Shown: piece by piece, positions 33,606 to 43,700 of the stretch
Layout: every line of letters starts with the position of its first letter
Position numbering within the stretch: position 1 is the stretch's first letter
Source of the DNA: an uncultured Prevotellaceae bacterium
GTDB taxonomy: Bacteria; Bacteroidota; Bacteroidia; Bacteroidales; Bacteroidaceae
NCBI GenBank assembly: GCA_902763615.1
Contig: CACWSX010000020.1
Span: 1 to 54,673 of the forward strand
DNA length: 54,673 nt
Reading direction: 5' to 3'
The notes under the pieces: model-generated
Databases searched by the model: none
Seen by the model: the letters and a program-made list of their open reading frames with translations, nothing else
What the model was told of the DNA's origin: nothing
Made by a program: the position numbers and the translations under genes

Positions 33606-34886
33606 ATGTCGACACTCATTATAGGATTACTTATTTCGATGCTGTTCTCTGCCTTCTTTTCAGGCATGGAAATAGCCTTTGTGACGAGTAATAGGATGCT
33701 GGCAGAGATGGACCGAGAGAAAGGCGGCTTGTCACAAAGGGCTATCAGTATGTTTTATCAGCATCCTAGCAACTTCGTCTCAACGATGCTTGTGGGTAAC
33801 AACATCGCATTAGTCATCTATGGTATCATTTTTGCGCAGATTTTTGACCAGACGTTGTTCTATCACCTTGACGATGGTTGGCGGGTAACTTGTGACACAC
33901 TGTTGTCGACGCTGATTGTACTTTTTACGGGCGAATTCCTGCCTAAGACCATCTTTAAGAGCAATCCGAACATGATGCTGACGATTTTCGCCATTCCCGC
34001 CTGGCTGTGCTATGTGATATTGTATCCTATCAGTCGAATTGCTACCCTGCTTTCAAAAGGCATCCTCCGTATCTGTGGTGTCAAGATGAATAAAAACATT
34101 GGAGACAAGGAATTTACGAAAGTCGACTTGGACTATCTTGTTCAATCCAGTATCGACAATGCGAAGGATGATGAGGAGATCGGAGAGGAGGTCAGAATCT
34201 TTCAGAATGCACTCGATTTCTCAGAGACGAGGGTCAGAGACTGTATGGTTCCCCGTACGGAAATTGATTCTGTTGAGGATACAGATACTATTTCAGAACT
34301 GAAACAGGTGTTCACTGAAAGTGGGCACTCAAAAATTGTCGTTTATCATGAGGATATTGACCATGTCATAGGTTATATTCACTCTTCCGATATGTTCCGT
34401 CTGACAGCATCGGATAATGTGCGGATCACGGAATTAAAGACGCAGATTATACGCGAAATCAGTTTTGTTCCAGAGACGATGTTTGCTTCTAAGCTCATGA
34501 AGTCACTGATGCAGCAGAAACGCTCACTGGCTATTGTCGTCGACGAGTTTGGCGGTACTAGCGGCTTGGTATCACTCGAAGATATCATGGAGGAGATTAC
34601 GGGCGAAATAGAAGATGAGCATGATAATAAAAGTCATGTTGCCAAACAGGTAGCGGAAGGCGAATATGTACTCTCTGCACGTCTGGAGATAGAAAAGGTC
34701 AATGAAATGTTTGCTTTGGAGTTGCCTGAGAGTGACGAATATATGACAATTGGCGGCCTTATTCTTCACGAATATCAGTCTTTCCCAAAACTCAATGAGG
34801 TGATCCGAATCAAATCATATGAGTTCAAAATATTAAAGAATACAGCCACAAAAATTGAACTCGTGCGACTAAAAGTGATGGAATAA
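33606..34886 (+). CDS. CorC/HlyC-family membrane protein (DUF21 plus CBS domains)
   Basis: The 426-aa protein has an N-terminal DUF21/CNNM membrane domain with four helices (about 1-150), a CBS pair (about 205-335, beginning VRDCMVPRTEID), and a C-terminal CorC_HlyC domain (about 345-426). CNNM-type proteins take part in Mg2+ or other ion homeostasis, and in Bacteroidetes the homologue GldE is linked to gliding and type IX secretion. Which role applies here cannot be told from sequence. It starts 12 bases after lptC and is probably co-transcribed. Confidence 0.88.
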   Translation: MSTLIIGLLISMLFSAFFSGMEIAFVTSNRMLAEMDREKGGLSQRAISMFYQHPSNFVSTMLVGNNIALVIYGIIFAQIFDQTLFYHLDDGWRVTCDTLLSTLIVLFTGEFLPKTIFKSNPNMMLTIFAIPAWLCYVILYPISRIATLLSKGILRICGVKMNKNIGDKEFTKVDLDYLVQSSIDNAKDDEEIGEEVRIFQNALDFSETRVRDCMVPRTEIDSVEDTDTISELKQVFTESGHSKIVVYHEDIDHVIGYIHSSDMFRLTASDNVRITELKTQIIREISFVPETMFASKLMKSLMQQKRSLAIVVDEFGGTSGLVSLEDIMEEITGEIEDEHDNKSHVAKQVAEGEYVLSARLEIEKVNEMFALELPESDEYMTIGGLILHEYQSFPKLNEVIRIKSYEFKILKNTATKIELVRLKVME

Positions 34887-34961
34887 GCATTTTTAACCCA
34901 TGAAATTTGTTGGCGCATGCTTTTTTTTGCTGAAAAATTTCGCTGTTTCCGACAATTTTAG

Positions 34962-34969
34962 TAATTTTG
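34962..34969 (+). promoter_or_regulatory. -7 box of ppiD
   Basis: TAATTTTG, 73 bases before ATG 35043; the -33 region (TTTC) is imperfect. The leader carries two direct TGCGCA units near 34980-34992. Confidence 0.4.
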
Positions 34970-35042
34970 CCGACTGAATTGCGCATTGCGCATGAATAAC
35001 AAATTGTATAATAAGAAAATAAAAATAAAAAATTAAAACAAA

Positions 35043-37178
35043 ATGGCAGCATTAGGAAAAATTAGAAAAAGAGGCGTGACTCTGGTGATCATCATCGGAC
35101 TCGGCCTGTTCGCCTTCATTGCTGAAGAGGCTTTCCGTTCTTGTGAAGCAACTAAGAACCAACAGCGTCAGCAGGTAGGCGAGGTGTTAGGTAACAAGAT
35201 CAATGTGCAGGAGTTTCAGGCTCTTGTAGATGAGTATCAGGAAGTCATTAAGATGACTCAGGGTCGTGACAACCTCTCTGAAGAAGAGTTGAATCAGGTG
35301 AAGGATCAGGTCTGGAACCAGTTTGTCAACGACCAGTTGATCTCCAATGAGGCAGAGAAATTGGGTCTGACCGTTACTGATGAGGAATTGCAGAATATCC
35401 TCAAGGAAGGTACGAACCCCATGTTGAGACAGTCTCCCTTTGTGAATCAGCAGACTGGTCGTTTCGACGTCACGATGCTCACGAAGTTCTTGGGAGAATA
35501 TAAAAAGAATGCTGGCAACCCCCAGCTTTCAGAGTCATATGAGCGCATTTATAAGTATTGGCAGTTTATTGAGAAGCAGCTGCGTTCACAGACACTGGCT
35601 CAGAAGTTCCAGGGTCTTTTGGTTGGCTCTCTGCTCTCAAATCCCGTTTCTGCTAAAATGTCTTTTGATGCTCAGAATCAGGAGAATGATATTTTGCTGG
35701 CTAGCATCCCTTACAGCTCAATCAACGATAACGACGTGCAGGTAAGTGACGCTGACATCAAGGCAAAGTTTGATGCAGAAAAGGAAATGTATAAGCAGAC
35801 GATGGAAACCCGTGACTTCAAGTATGTTGATTTTCAGGTGCTTCCCTCTGCTGCTGACCGCGATGCACTGATGAAGACGATGAACGAGGCTTATGAGAAA
35901 CTCCAGAGCGGTGCTAATCCTGCTGAGGTCGTTCGCAAGTCACAGTCTCTGATACCTTATACCGGTATTGTCGCTACCAAGAACGCTTTTCCACGTGATA
36001 TCATCAACCGTTTCGACTCTATGTCTGTTGGTGAGACCAGCCGTCCATTTGAAACCACATCGGATAATACGCTGAATGTTGTAAAACTGATTGCCAAGAC
36101 ACAGGCTCCTGATTCTATCGAATACCGACAGATTCAGGTTACCGGTGAAACACTTGAGGCTATCCGTAAGACTGCTGACAGCATCACTACCGCTCTGAAG
36201 GCTGGTGCCAACTTTGAGGAACTTGCCAAAAAGTATGGCCAGGAGGGTAAGTCTCAGTGGCTGACTTCTGCTATGTATGAGAATTCCAACAGTATGGACG
36301 AGGAGTCAAAGAACTATCTGGCTAGCATTAACGCCCTCGGTGTGAATGAGGTAAAGAACCTGGAGTTCTCTCAGGGCAATATTGTGATGCAAGTGTTGAG
36401 CCGTAAGGCTATGGTCGACAAGTATGATGTGGCTGTCATCAAGCACACCATCGATTTCTCGAAGGGTACTTATTCTGACGCATACAACAAGTTCAGCCAG
36501 TATGTCAGCGAGAACAAAACTTTGGCTGATTTGGAGAAGAACGCTGATAAGTTTGGTTTCAAGGTCCTGGAGCGTAAGGATATCTTCAACTCTGAGCACA
36601 ATGTGGTAGGCCTGCGTTCTACCCGTGAGGCAATGAAGTGGCTCTTCGATGCTAAGGAAGGTGAAGTCAGCCCGCTGTATGAGTGTGGTAATAATGACCA
36701 TTTGCTCGTTCTGGCTCTGACCAAGATTCATCATATTGGCTACCGCGACCTCGAAAGCGTGAAGGATATGTTGAAGACTGAGGTGCTCAACGACAAGAAG
36801 TTTGAGCTGATCAAGACAAAATATGCTAATGTCAAGAGTTTGGCTGATGCTCAGAAGGCTGGTGCCAAGATTGACTCTGTAAACCAGATTACCTTCGGTG
36901 CACCTGTATTCGTACAGGCTACCGGTGCTAGCGAGCCTGCTCTGTCAGGCGCTGTAGCTGGTGTGAAGCAGGGTGAGTTTAGTCCTGCTCTCGTAAAGGG
37001 TAATGCCGGTGCTTATCTCTTCCAGGTTAACCGCAAGGCTGCTCGTAAGGGTGAGAAGTTCGATGCTAAGGCTGTTGAGATGCGTCTGCAGCAGCAGGCC
37101 GCTCAGGCTGCCAGCCGTTTTGTCTCTGAGCTTTATCAGAAGGCGAATGTGGTTGACAACCGTTACCTCTTCTTCTAA
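35043..37178 (+). CDS. ppiD: PpiD-like periplasmic peptidyl-prolyl isomerase/chaperone
   Basis: The 711-aa protein has an N-terminal anchor (RGVTLVIIIGLGLFAFIAEE). It then has a SurA-N-like chaperone domain (GNKINVQEFQALVDEY, WNQFVNDQLISNEAEKLGLTVTDEEL), one or two parvulin-type modules (about 330-460) and another SurA-like C-terminal region. PpiD sits by the Sec translocon and helps exported proteins fold. Positive-inside topology places the bulk in the periplasm. It ends before a strong terminator at 37211. Confidence 0.88.
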   Translation: MAALGKIRKRGVTLVIIIGLGLFAFIAEEAFRSCEATKNQQRQQVGEVLGNKINVQEFQALVDEYQEVIKMTQGRDNLSEEELNQVKDQVWNQFVNDQLISNEAEKLGLTVTDEELQNILKEGTNPMLRQSPFVNQQTGRFDVTMLTKFLGEYKKNAGNPQLSESYERIYKYWQFIEKQLRSQTLAQKFQGLLVGSLLSNPVSAKMSFDAQNQENDILLASIPYSSINDNDVQVSDADIKAKFDAEKEMYKQTMETRDFKYVDFQVLPSAADRDALMKTMNEAYEKLQSGANPAEVVRKSQSLIPYTGIVATKNAFPRDIINRFDSMSVGETSRPFETTSDNTLNVVKLIAKTQAPDSIEYRQIQVTGETLEAIRKTADSITTALKAGANFEELAKKYGQEGKSQWLTSAMYENSNSMDEESKNYLASINALGVNEVKNLEFSQGNIVMQVLSRKAMVDKYDVAVIKHTIDFSKGTYSDAYNKFSQYVSENKTLADLEKNADKFGFKVLERKDIFNSEHNVVGLRSTREAMKWLFDAKEGEVSPLYECGNNDHLLVLALTKIHHIGYRDLESVKDMLKTEVLNDKKFELIKTKYANVKSLADAQKAGAKIDSVNQITFGAPVFVQATGASEPALSGAVAGVKQGEFSPALVKGNAGAYLFQVNRKAARKGEKFDAKAVEMRLQQQAAQAASRFVSELYQKANVVDNRYLFF

Positions 37179-37210
37179 GTTTCTATTTTAGAAATTGTAT
37201 AAATTAGTAA

Positions 37211-37245
37211 CAAATCCTGCAAAATATTTGCAGGATTTGTTTTTT
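37211..37245 (+). terminator. Perfect 13-base hairpin terminator of ppiD
   Basis: CAAATCCTGCAAA (37211-37223), loop ATA, then the exact complement (37227-37239) followed by a run of T (37238-37245). It is a classic rho-independent terminator. Its right arm doubles as the -33 element of the rubrerythrin promoter. Confidence 0.85.
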
Positions 37246-37258
37246 GTTCGTATATTTG
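37227..37258 (+). promoter_or_regulatory. Rubrerythrin promoter, embedded in the terminator
   Basis: TTTG (37227-37230), exactly 20 bases, TATATTTG (37251-37258). The -33 box is the first four bases of the terminator right arm. A leader of about 45 nt precedes ATG 37310. Confidence 0.7.
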
Positions 37259-37309
37259 CAAACGTTACACATTATTATATTAATAACTAAACAAAAAACA
37301 AATTCGATT

Positions 37310-37867
37310 ATGAAGAAAAAATTTATCTGCGCCGTTTGTGGATATATCTATGAAGGCGATGCTGCTCCTGAGAAGTGCCCAATCTGTAAAGCACCTGCTT
37401 CGAAATTCTCAGAACTAAAAGATGAGGGTGAGACCACTTATGCCACCGTTCATCGTATCGGTGATGGCAAACCAGAGGGCGTGTCACAGGAAATGATCGA
37501 TGACCTGCGTAACCACTTCAATGGAGAGTGTGGCGAGGTTGGTATGTATTTAGCGATGTCACGTCAGGCTGACCGTGAGGGTTATCCCGAAATCGCCGAG
37601 GCATTCAAACGCTATGCTTTCGAAGAGGCTGAGCACGCTTCGAAGTTTGCTGAACTGCTGGGTGAGTGTGTATGGGATACGAAGACTAATCTCGAGAAGC
37701 GTGCCGCAGCAGAGGCTGGTGCCTGCGAGGATAAGTTCCGTATTGCCAAGAATGCTAAGGCTGCAGGTTTCGATGCAATCCACGACACCGTTCATGAGAT
37801 GGCCAAGGACGAAGCTCGCCATGGTGCAGGTTTTGCTGGTTTGCTGAAACGCTACTTTGGTAAGTAG
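37310..37867 (+). CDS. Rubrerythrin, rubredoxin domain first
   Basis: The 185-aa protein reduces hydrogen peroxide in anaerobes. It has an N-terminal rubredoxin domain with iron ligands Cys7, Cys10, Cys23 and Cys26, then a four-helix diiron domain ([31 protein letters not shown]). This domain order is reversed from classical rubrerythrin (reverse rubrerythrin). An upstream in-frame ATG at 37244 lies ahead of the predicted transcription start, so ATG 37310 is chosen. It is flanked by two hairpin terminators. Confidence 0.95.
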   Translation: MKKKFICAVCGYIYEGDAAPEKCPICKAPASKFSELKDEGETTYATVHRIGDGKPEGVSQEMIDDLRNHFNGECGEVGMYLAMSRQADREGYPEIAEAFKRYAFEEAEHASKFAELLGECVWDTKTNLEKRAAAEAGACEDKFRIAKNAKAAGFDAIHDTVHEMAKDEARHGAGFAGLLKRYFGK

Positions 37868-37887
37868 ACATACAATAAATCATTAAG

Positions 37888-37922
37888 AAATCCGTTTTAT
37901 CTATTGATGAAACGGATTTTTT
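37888..37922 (+). terminator. Terminator whose loop carries the next start codon
   Basis: AAATCCGTTT (37888-37897), a 12-base loop (37898-37909), the exact complement (37910-37919), and T-run 37917-37922. The loop ends with ATG 37907-37909, the start of the beta-helix lipoprotein, whose first codons form the right arm. Confidence 0.75.
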
Positions 37923-39235
37923 ATTTCTTTCTTATCCTTTCTGCCCTAGTAGCCTGCGAAGACGATGACAGTTTCTCATCAGCAGGCGGACTGATGCTGA
38001 CTTTTGAGAATGACACCCTCAAAATGGACACTGTATTCTCAAAATCGTCGTCGTCAACCTACTGTTTTGGGGTGCATAATTATAACAACAAGGGCTTGAA
38101 GCTCTCGAGTGTCAGACTATCAAAAGGCAACCAAACGGGCTTCCGCGTGAATGTTGACGGTTCTTATCTCGACAACTCTAATGGTTCTATTGTGAACGAT
38201 TTGGAAATCCGTCGCAAAGATTCTATCCTTGTTTTTGTAGAACTGACCCCCTCTGATGCCCGACAGTTGGAACCGCGATTGGTAGAGGATGACTTGGTGT
38301 TCTCGCTAGAAAGTGGTACAGTTCAAAAAGTGAACCTTCGGGCGTGGGCGTGGGATGCAGAACGATGGGACCATCTTATCTTGCAACGTGACACGACCAT
38401 CACTTCAGTGCGTCCTATCATTGTGTATGGTCCTCTGACTATTGCCAGTGGCGTAACGCTTACATTAAAGAATACTACGCTTTATTTTCACGATCAGGCA
38501 GGTATTGACGTGTATGGAACATTGGTAACCGATAGTTGCCTGTTTCGTGGCGATCGTCTCGACCGTATGTTCTCTTATCTTCCATATGACCGTGTGAGTG
38601 GCCAATGGAGTGGCATCCATTTTCATGAGACTTCTACAAAAAACTCCTTGATAGATACTGAGATCCGTAATTCTGGCGATTATGCCATTTTGTGCGATTC
38701 TGCTGATTATAATGCGAATGAATTGCGTTTGGATATGTTACGATGTGTCGTTCATAATGGCGAAGGTATGGGCATTGCCTGCAGAAATGCGAATATCCGT
38801 CTGCAGCAGTGTCAGATAACGAATATGGGAGGTGATTGCTTAGCCATCGATGGCGGACAGGCACAAATTCATCGGTGCACACTTGCTCAATTCTATCCAT
38901 TCGATGGCAATCGTGGAGCGGCTCTGTTCTTTACTAACACCTTGCCGTTACATCAACTCTTCTGCGATAGCAGTATCATAACAGGTTATGCCGAGGATGT
39001 GCTGATGGGTATACCAATAGATTCTACCCAATTCGAATATCAGTTCATGCATACACTCATCCGTACACCACGTGTGGAAACTGCCGATTCCGTCCGTTTC
39101 TCCAATATCATATGGGAATCGTCTAAAGACAGCATTCAGGGCACTCGCCACTTCCGCCTCATCGACGAAGATAACTTAATCTACGATTTTCATCTCGACA
39201 GTCTTTCTACTGCCAAAGGATTAGGATGCTATTAA
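37907..39235 (+). CDS. Beta-helix-repeat lipoprotein
   Basis: The start is ATG 37907 (a TTG just before it is less likely). The 442-aa product has a lipoprotein signal (MKRIFYFFLILSALVAC). A beta-sandwich region (about 30-150) is followed by a right-handed parallel beta-helix (about 165-370) with short repeats such as GVTLTLKNTTLYFHDQAGIDVYG. The family is common and unnamed in Prevotella and Bacteroides, and a surface or polysaccharide-binding role is only a guess. The start lies in the loop of a terminator hairpin, so expression depends on read-through or RNA unfolding. The 3' end overlaps cdd by 4 bases, tail to tail. Confidence 0.82.
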   Translation: MKRIFYFFLILSALVACEDDDSFSSAGGLMLTFENDTLKMDTVFSKSSSSTYCFGVHNYNNKGLKLSSVRLSKGNQTGFRVNVDGSYLDNSNGSIVNDLEIRRKDSILVFVELTPSDARQLEPRLVEDDLVFSLESGTVQKVNLRAWAWDAERWDHLILQRDTTITSVRPIIVYGPLTIASGVTLTLKNTTLYFHDQAGIDVYGTLVTDSCLFRGDRLDRMFSYLPYDRVSGQWSGIHFHETSTKNSLIDTEIRNSGDYAILCDSADYNANELRLDMLRCVVHNGEGMGIACRNANIRLQQCQITNMGGDCLAIDGGQAQIHRCTLAQFYPFDGNRGAALFFTNTLPLHQLFCDSSIITGYAEDVLMGIPIDSTQFEYQFMHTLIRTPRVETADSVRFSNIIWESSKDSIQGTRHFRLIDEDNLIYDFHLDSLSTAKGLGCY

Positions 39236-39705
39236 AACTCTGAGAAACAGAGTGGCAATAACGTTTCGATGCCATCCATCTTATAGATATGCTTGCGACC
39301 ATAGAGTAGGATACGGATGGGCTTCTTTGCTCTTGTTTCCGACTCAAGAATCACCTGCCTGCATGCTCCGCAGGGTCCTGTTGGTTCCTCTGTCAGTTCA
39401 CCATCTGTACCACGAGCTGCGATGGCCAGCATCTTCACGGGAACATCCGGATACTGTGCACCTGCATAAAACAACGTTGTACGCTCTGCACAAGTGCCCG
39501 AAGGGTAAGCTGCATTTTCCTGATTACTGCCTGACAACTCAACGCCATTTTCAAGAAGTACAGCGGCTCCTACCTTAAAATGGGAATAAGGCGAATAACT
39601 GCGGTCGGTAGCAGCGATGGCTAGTTCTATCAAATGGTGCTCTTCTTGAGAGAGTTCTTCGATCTGACAGACCTTGATAAGGGATTTAAGTTCCAGATTT
39701 TCCAT
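39232..39705 (-). CDS. cdd: Cytidine deaminase
   Basis: The enzyme deaminates cytidine and deoxycytidine to uridines in pyrimidine salvage. The 157-aa protein starts at ATG 39705 (the frame extends to 39735 without a better start). It carries the zinc and catalytic motifs TCAERTT and GPCGACRQV and the substrate motif SHFKVGAAVLLENG. Length is normal for the tetrameric form. A -7 box TATCTTTG is at 39732-39725 on the same strand. Confidence 0.95.
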   Translation of the reverse strand: MENLELKSLIKVCQIEELSQEEHHLIELAIAATDRSYSPYSHFKVGAAVLLENGVELSGSNQENAAYPSGTCAERTTLFYAGAQYPDVPVKMLAIAARGTDGELTEEPTGPCGACRQVILESETRAKKPIRILLYGRKHIYKMDGIETLLPLCFSEF

Positions 39706-39724
39706 ATATTGCTGATATTTTGGG

Positions 39725-39782
39725 CAAAGATACAAATAATCTGCGATAATCTGCGAAATCTGTGGCTTTTTTTATATCTTTG
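39725..39782. promoter_or_regulatory. Divergent promoter region of cdd and the LysM glucosaminidase
   Basis: TATCTTTG on the - strand (39732-39725) points to cdd. TATCTTTG on the + strand (39775-39782) points to the gene at 39804. Between them AATCTGCGA is repeated at 39738-39746 and 39748-39756, with AATCTG at 39757-39762. I recall such AATCTGCG tracts as frequent in Bacteroidales spacers. No TTTG is correctly placed for either side. Confidence 0.45.
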
Positions 39783-39803
39783 CAGCGAAAAAACTTAAGA
39801 AGC

Positions 39804-40718
39804 ATGAAGAAAGCCCTATTAATAATATTCACGATTTACAGTTCACTCTTCGCTGCTCATGCACAGATTAGGTGGAATGAACGCTATCAGCAGTATATCA
39901 ATCAATATAAGGATATCGCTATCGAGGAGATGCATCGTTGGAAGATTCCTGCCAGTATCACCCTCGCACAAGGTCTCTTTGAGAGTGGAGCGGGGCAGAG
40001 TGAGCTTGCCAGGAAAGGCAATAATCATTTCGGTATCAAGTGCAATGGTTGGACTGGTCGTAAGATCTATCATGACGATGATGCCCGCAACGAGTGCTTC
40101 CGTGCTTACGACTCACCCTTCGAGTCGTTTGAAGACCACTCGCGTTTCCTCGTCAATGGCCAGCGTTATCGTAACCTGTTTAATCTGAAAACTACAGATT
40201 ATAAAGGATGGGCTCGCGGTTTGAAGGCTGCCGGTTATGCTACCAATCCGCAGTATGCTGACAAGCTCATCGAGATTATTCAGCTCTACAAACTCTACGA
40301 ATACGACACTGCCAAGCGTGCAGACCGCTTTATGGTAGAGCACACAAAAGATCGGAATGTAGGTGGCGAAGCCTTGCACCCTATCAAAACCTTCAATAAG
40401 AATTATTATCTCATAGCTCGTCGAGGCGATACGTTCAAGAGTATTGGTGAGGAAGTGGAAATCAGTTACCGCAAACTGGCCAAGTACAATGAACGATCGA
40501 AGAATGACCGTCTTACCGAGGGTGAGGTTATCTGGCTGAAGAAAAAGCAGAAGAAAGCGCCGAAAGACTATAAGGGTCGCTTACATTATGTCCGTCAGGG
40601 TGAGTCCATGTACTCTATCGCACAGTCCTATGGTATACGTCTGAAGAGTCTTTATAAGTTGAACCATATGTCACCAAACGACGATATCCACGTCGGACAA
40701 GGCCTGAAATTGCGTTAG
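39804..40718 (+). CDS. Exported glucosaminidase with two LysM domains (GH73)
   Basis: The 304-aa protein starts at ATG 39804, which gives a signal peptide (MKKALLIIFTIYSSLFAAHA). The GH73-type N-acetylglucosaminidase domain (about 25-165) contains the likely catalytic Glu in AQGLFESGAGQSELA and the family motif NNHFGIKCNGW. Two LysM modules follow (about 205-248 and 258-304), which bind peptidoglycan. It should trim the wall in the periplasm. Its stop overlaps the tamB stop by 4 bases. Confidence 0.92.
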   Translation: MKKALLIIFTIYSSLFAAHAQIRWNERYQQYINQYKDIAIEEMHRWKIPASITLAQGLFESGAGQSELARKGNNHFGIKCNGWTGRKIYHDDDARNECFRAYDSPFESFEDHSRFLVNGQRYRNLFNLKTTDYKGWARGLKAAGYATNPQYADKLIEIIQLYKLYEYDTAKRADRFMVEHTKDRNVGGEALHPIKTFNKNYYLIARRGDTFKSIGEEVEISYRKLAKYNERSKNDRLTEGEVIWLKKKQKKAPKDYKGRLHYVRQGESMYSIAQSYGIRLKSLYKLNHMSPNDDIHVGQGLKLR

Positions 40719-43700
40719 TTTTTCTTCTTGCGTTTCTTTTTCTCACTCGAGAAAAGATCTCCAAGGCCATTGAAGTCTTTCTTCATAATAAGACCAATGC
40801 CCTGAGTGTTCAGCGATGATTTGGTGAAATAGCGGTCGTTGGTCATATTATACATCTTCACTGAGAGGTTGCCATTGGGGAAAAGCAGATACTGAATGTC
40901 GAAATCACCGATAAACGACTTGGTAGCCCGTGTGGCATTATCACGATAGCCAAACTGTCCGTTCAGCAGCAGACGGTTGTTAAGCATACGTCCACTGATG
41001 AGTCCCTCGTATTCTGCATTATGCCAACCCTCGTTACCTGTTGTAATATTCGCTCCAAAATTCCAGTTGTCGTTCTTGATAACGGTGTTCAACAGGGTGT
41101 TAATCTGAGCGGAAAGCGTTCCTGAGAGCAGACTCTGCATAGCGAGTGATGTCTGATCCTGCTGGGTGGTGGCATTGTTCAGACCACGGTTGTAAAATCG
41201 TCCTATACCCAAAAGATAGAGTACTTGCTGGTTCATTTCCTGTTGACCGTTAATCACAGAACGAATCATCTGCTGTTCGTCGGCATTCACCGTTGGCATC
41301 TCCAAGTCGAAGTCCACTTGTGGCGATTCTGGCTGTCCGGTGATATTCATCAGACAATTCACGCGGATTGTGTTCGAAGCAAACGAACTGCCGATATTCA
41401 GGTCTGATAGCGACACGCCACTAACAGTGTGAAGGGCCTGCAGGTTGAGAGCGGCCATATATGGATCGCCCCCAAATACAATAGTTCCCCCAGGGTTGAA
41501 GGTAAAATTCTTTTTGATGATATTCTGGATAGTTACCCCGTATGTACCGTGATCGACGGTATAGGTACCAAACATATTGAAAGGTCCTTTATTATAAAAA
41601 GTAGCACGGATTGTGCCATCGCCATTCAGGGTAATATAGTCGTTGGTATTGGCATCCATCAACAAGCGCAAGGTCGCCGCTGGTGTGCAGTTAATGAGAA
41701 AGTTGATATAGATATCCGTAGGAATGTCGATTTCCTCATCATCGCTGTTTGCTGAAGTGAGGTTTCTCACTACCTTCTGTGAAGAGCCAGAACCCCATTG
41801 GATGAACTCCTGATTGGAGATGGCATCCGGTGAGGAAGCATTATAAACAAATACACTGTTCTCCTGTGGTGTGATATTACAGTCGATGGTCACTTCGCCT
41901 GGGCGCCCTTTGATACTGACATCTCCCGTTGCAAAGACCGTGCCATAGAAATTGCTATCATCAAAGTCCTTGAAATCGTAGGCCAGCAGATTGTCGGCAT
42001 TGACAAACAAGTCGAAGGTCAGACTGGTGAGATGCTTATGATGAATACCGCCGCTTAGCGTTGCACGATGTCCATAGCGATCGGTGAGAGGAAGACCACG
42101 TAATTCTATCTCGTCGGGAATAAAGACCACCGTGTCGCGATCCATCTGGTAGGTGGTATTCAGTGCAGTCACACTGGCTTCTCCCTCTACAGCCAACTTT
42201 CCCGTCAGATTCATCTCATCGAGGGTTCCTGCAAGCAACAGACTGCCATCGGCATGCCCCGTGATATGACTAAGGAAGGAATTGGTGAAGTTGTGCATGA
42301 AATCGATGTAGGTCTGATGGGCATCAATGTTCAAGGCAATGGTATTGTGGGTTGGCGATACAAAACCGTAAATATCAGTAAAGACACCAGGCCCGTCGTT
42401 GGCTTGGGCATTAATATCAATTTGTTCCTTTTGTTTGTTCCAGAATACAAATGCATGAAGTGTTCCCATGCGTCCACGTTCAAACTTGAAGTTGTTCACA
42501 TCGAGTTTGGCATGTGCGTCAAATTCGTCGAAGACAGACTTGGCAACCGCTGTACCAGTAATCTTGCCGCTGAATTCTACTGCATCGAAATTCACAAGAT
42601 CAAGAATATACGACACCTCAACCTCATTCAGATCTATTGTCAGCGAGTCTTGTGAATTCTTACTGGCTCTGCCGTCGATGGTGATGTGCTGCTGGTGATG
42701 GTGCACATTAAAATGATCGATGAGCAAGTTGTTCTCCGAATAAAGGATATCGGAAGGTTCCACGTTCCAAACAGTGTCATTGAGGATGATATGCGAAGGC
42801 TGTATACGGACATGAGCCTCAGGTTTCTCCGCAAGATTGCGATAAAGAGTCGTGATGGAGTTCAACTCGCCACTCATATGGTTTGTCGTATTGCCGCCAT
42901 TCCAACTGATACGGGTATCGAGATTGTTGTCTATGGCCTTAGCCAGGATGCTGAGATCTAGCTTATCGCTTCCACTGCCTTGTGTTACGTTTACATCGCA
43001 GAGCAGTGTGTCTGTGGGTGATGAGAGATGCACCTCACCATTGTAATAGGCAGAACCATCATAGGTGAAAGCCGGTAGATGGCTGTCGAGGTTGAAGGTA
43101 TGGGTGTTGTCGTTCACTCGCATGTCGAGTGTGGCTGGTTGCATGATGTTTAAATTTACCTTCAGCAGCCGTTGTAGCCAGTCCGACTTGTACACCTGTA
43201 ACCTCGCTATGAAATTATTGCGCGCATTGTCTTTGTATTTCGGCAGTCCAGGCAATGTTGGTAACTTCGAGCCTATCATATTGATAAAACTCTGGGGTAG
43301 GGTGCCTAACTCGAAATCACCCTGTAAATCAACCTTTGCAAAGTCGCTGATGAGTGATAGTACACGTCGTCCCTCCTCAATATCCGATGTCAGCAGCAGG
43401 TTGTCGATACGGTAGGGCTGCGACTGGTCGTCTTCTGTCATTGAGAAATTGCTGATCCTCAGGCTGCCGATGGCGTCTTTCAGCTTACTGGCAGTTACAT
43501 CGGCTTGTATGTTCCCAGAAAAGACTGCAGGGCCCCATTGGTCAGTAAAACCTAAGGCCTGAGGTACGAAATGTTCGATGGTGCCCGAGAGATTCAAATG
43601 TTTCTGTTCGCCTTTAATGCCTGTAACACCGCCTTCCAACGATGCGATAATATTAGAATCGTCGATTTTTACCAAACCATCATATCCTTGAGGCGAATAA

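Noticed and set aside
34979-34992. TGCGCATTGCGCA as an operator upstream of ppiD
   Set aside because: It is a short self-complementary motif downstream of the -7 box with no matching regulator in the window and no second site.
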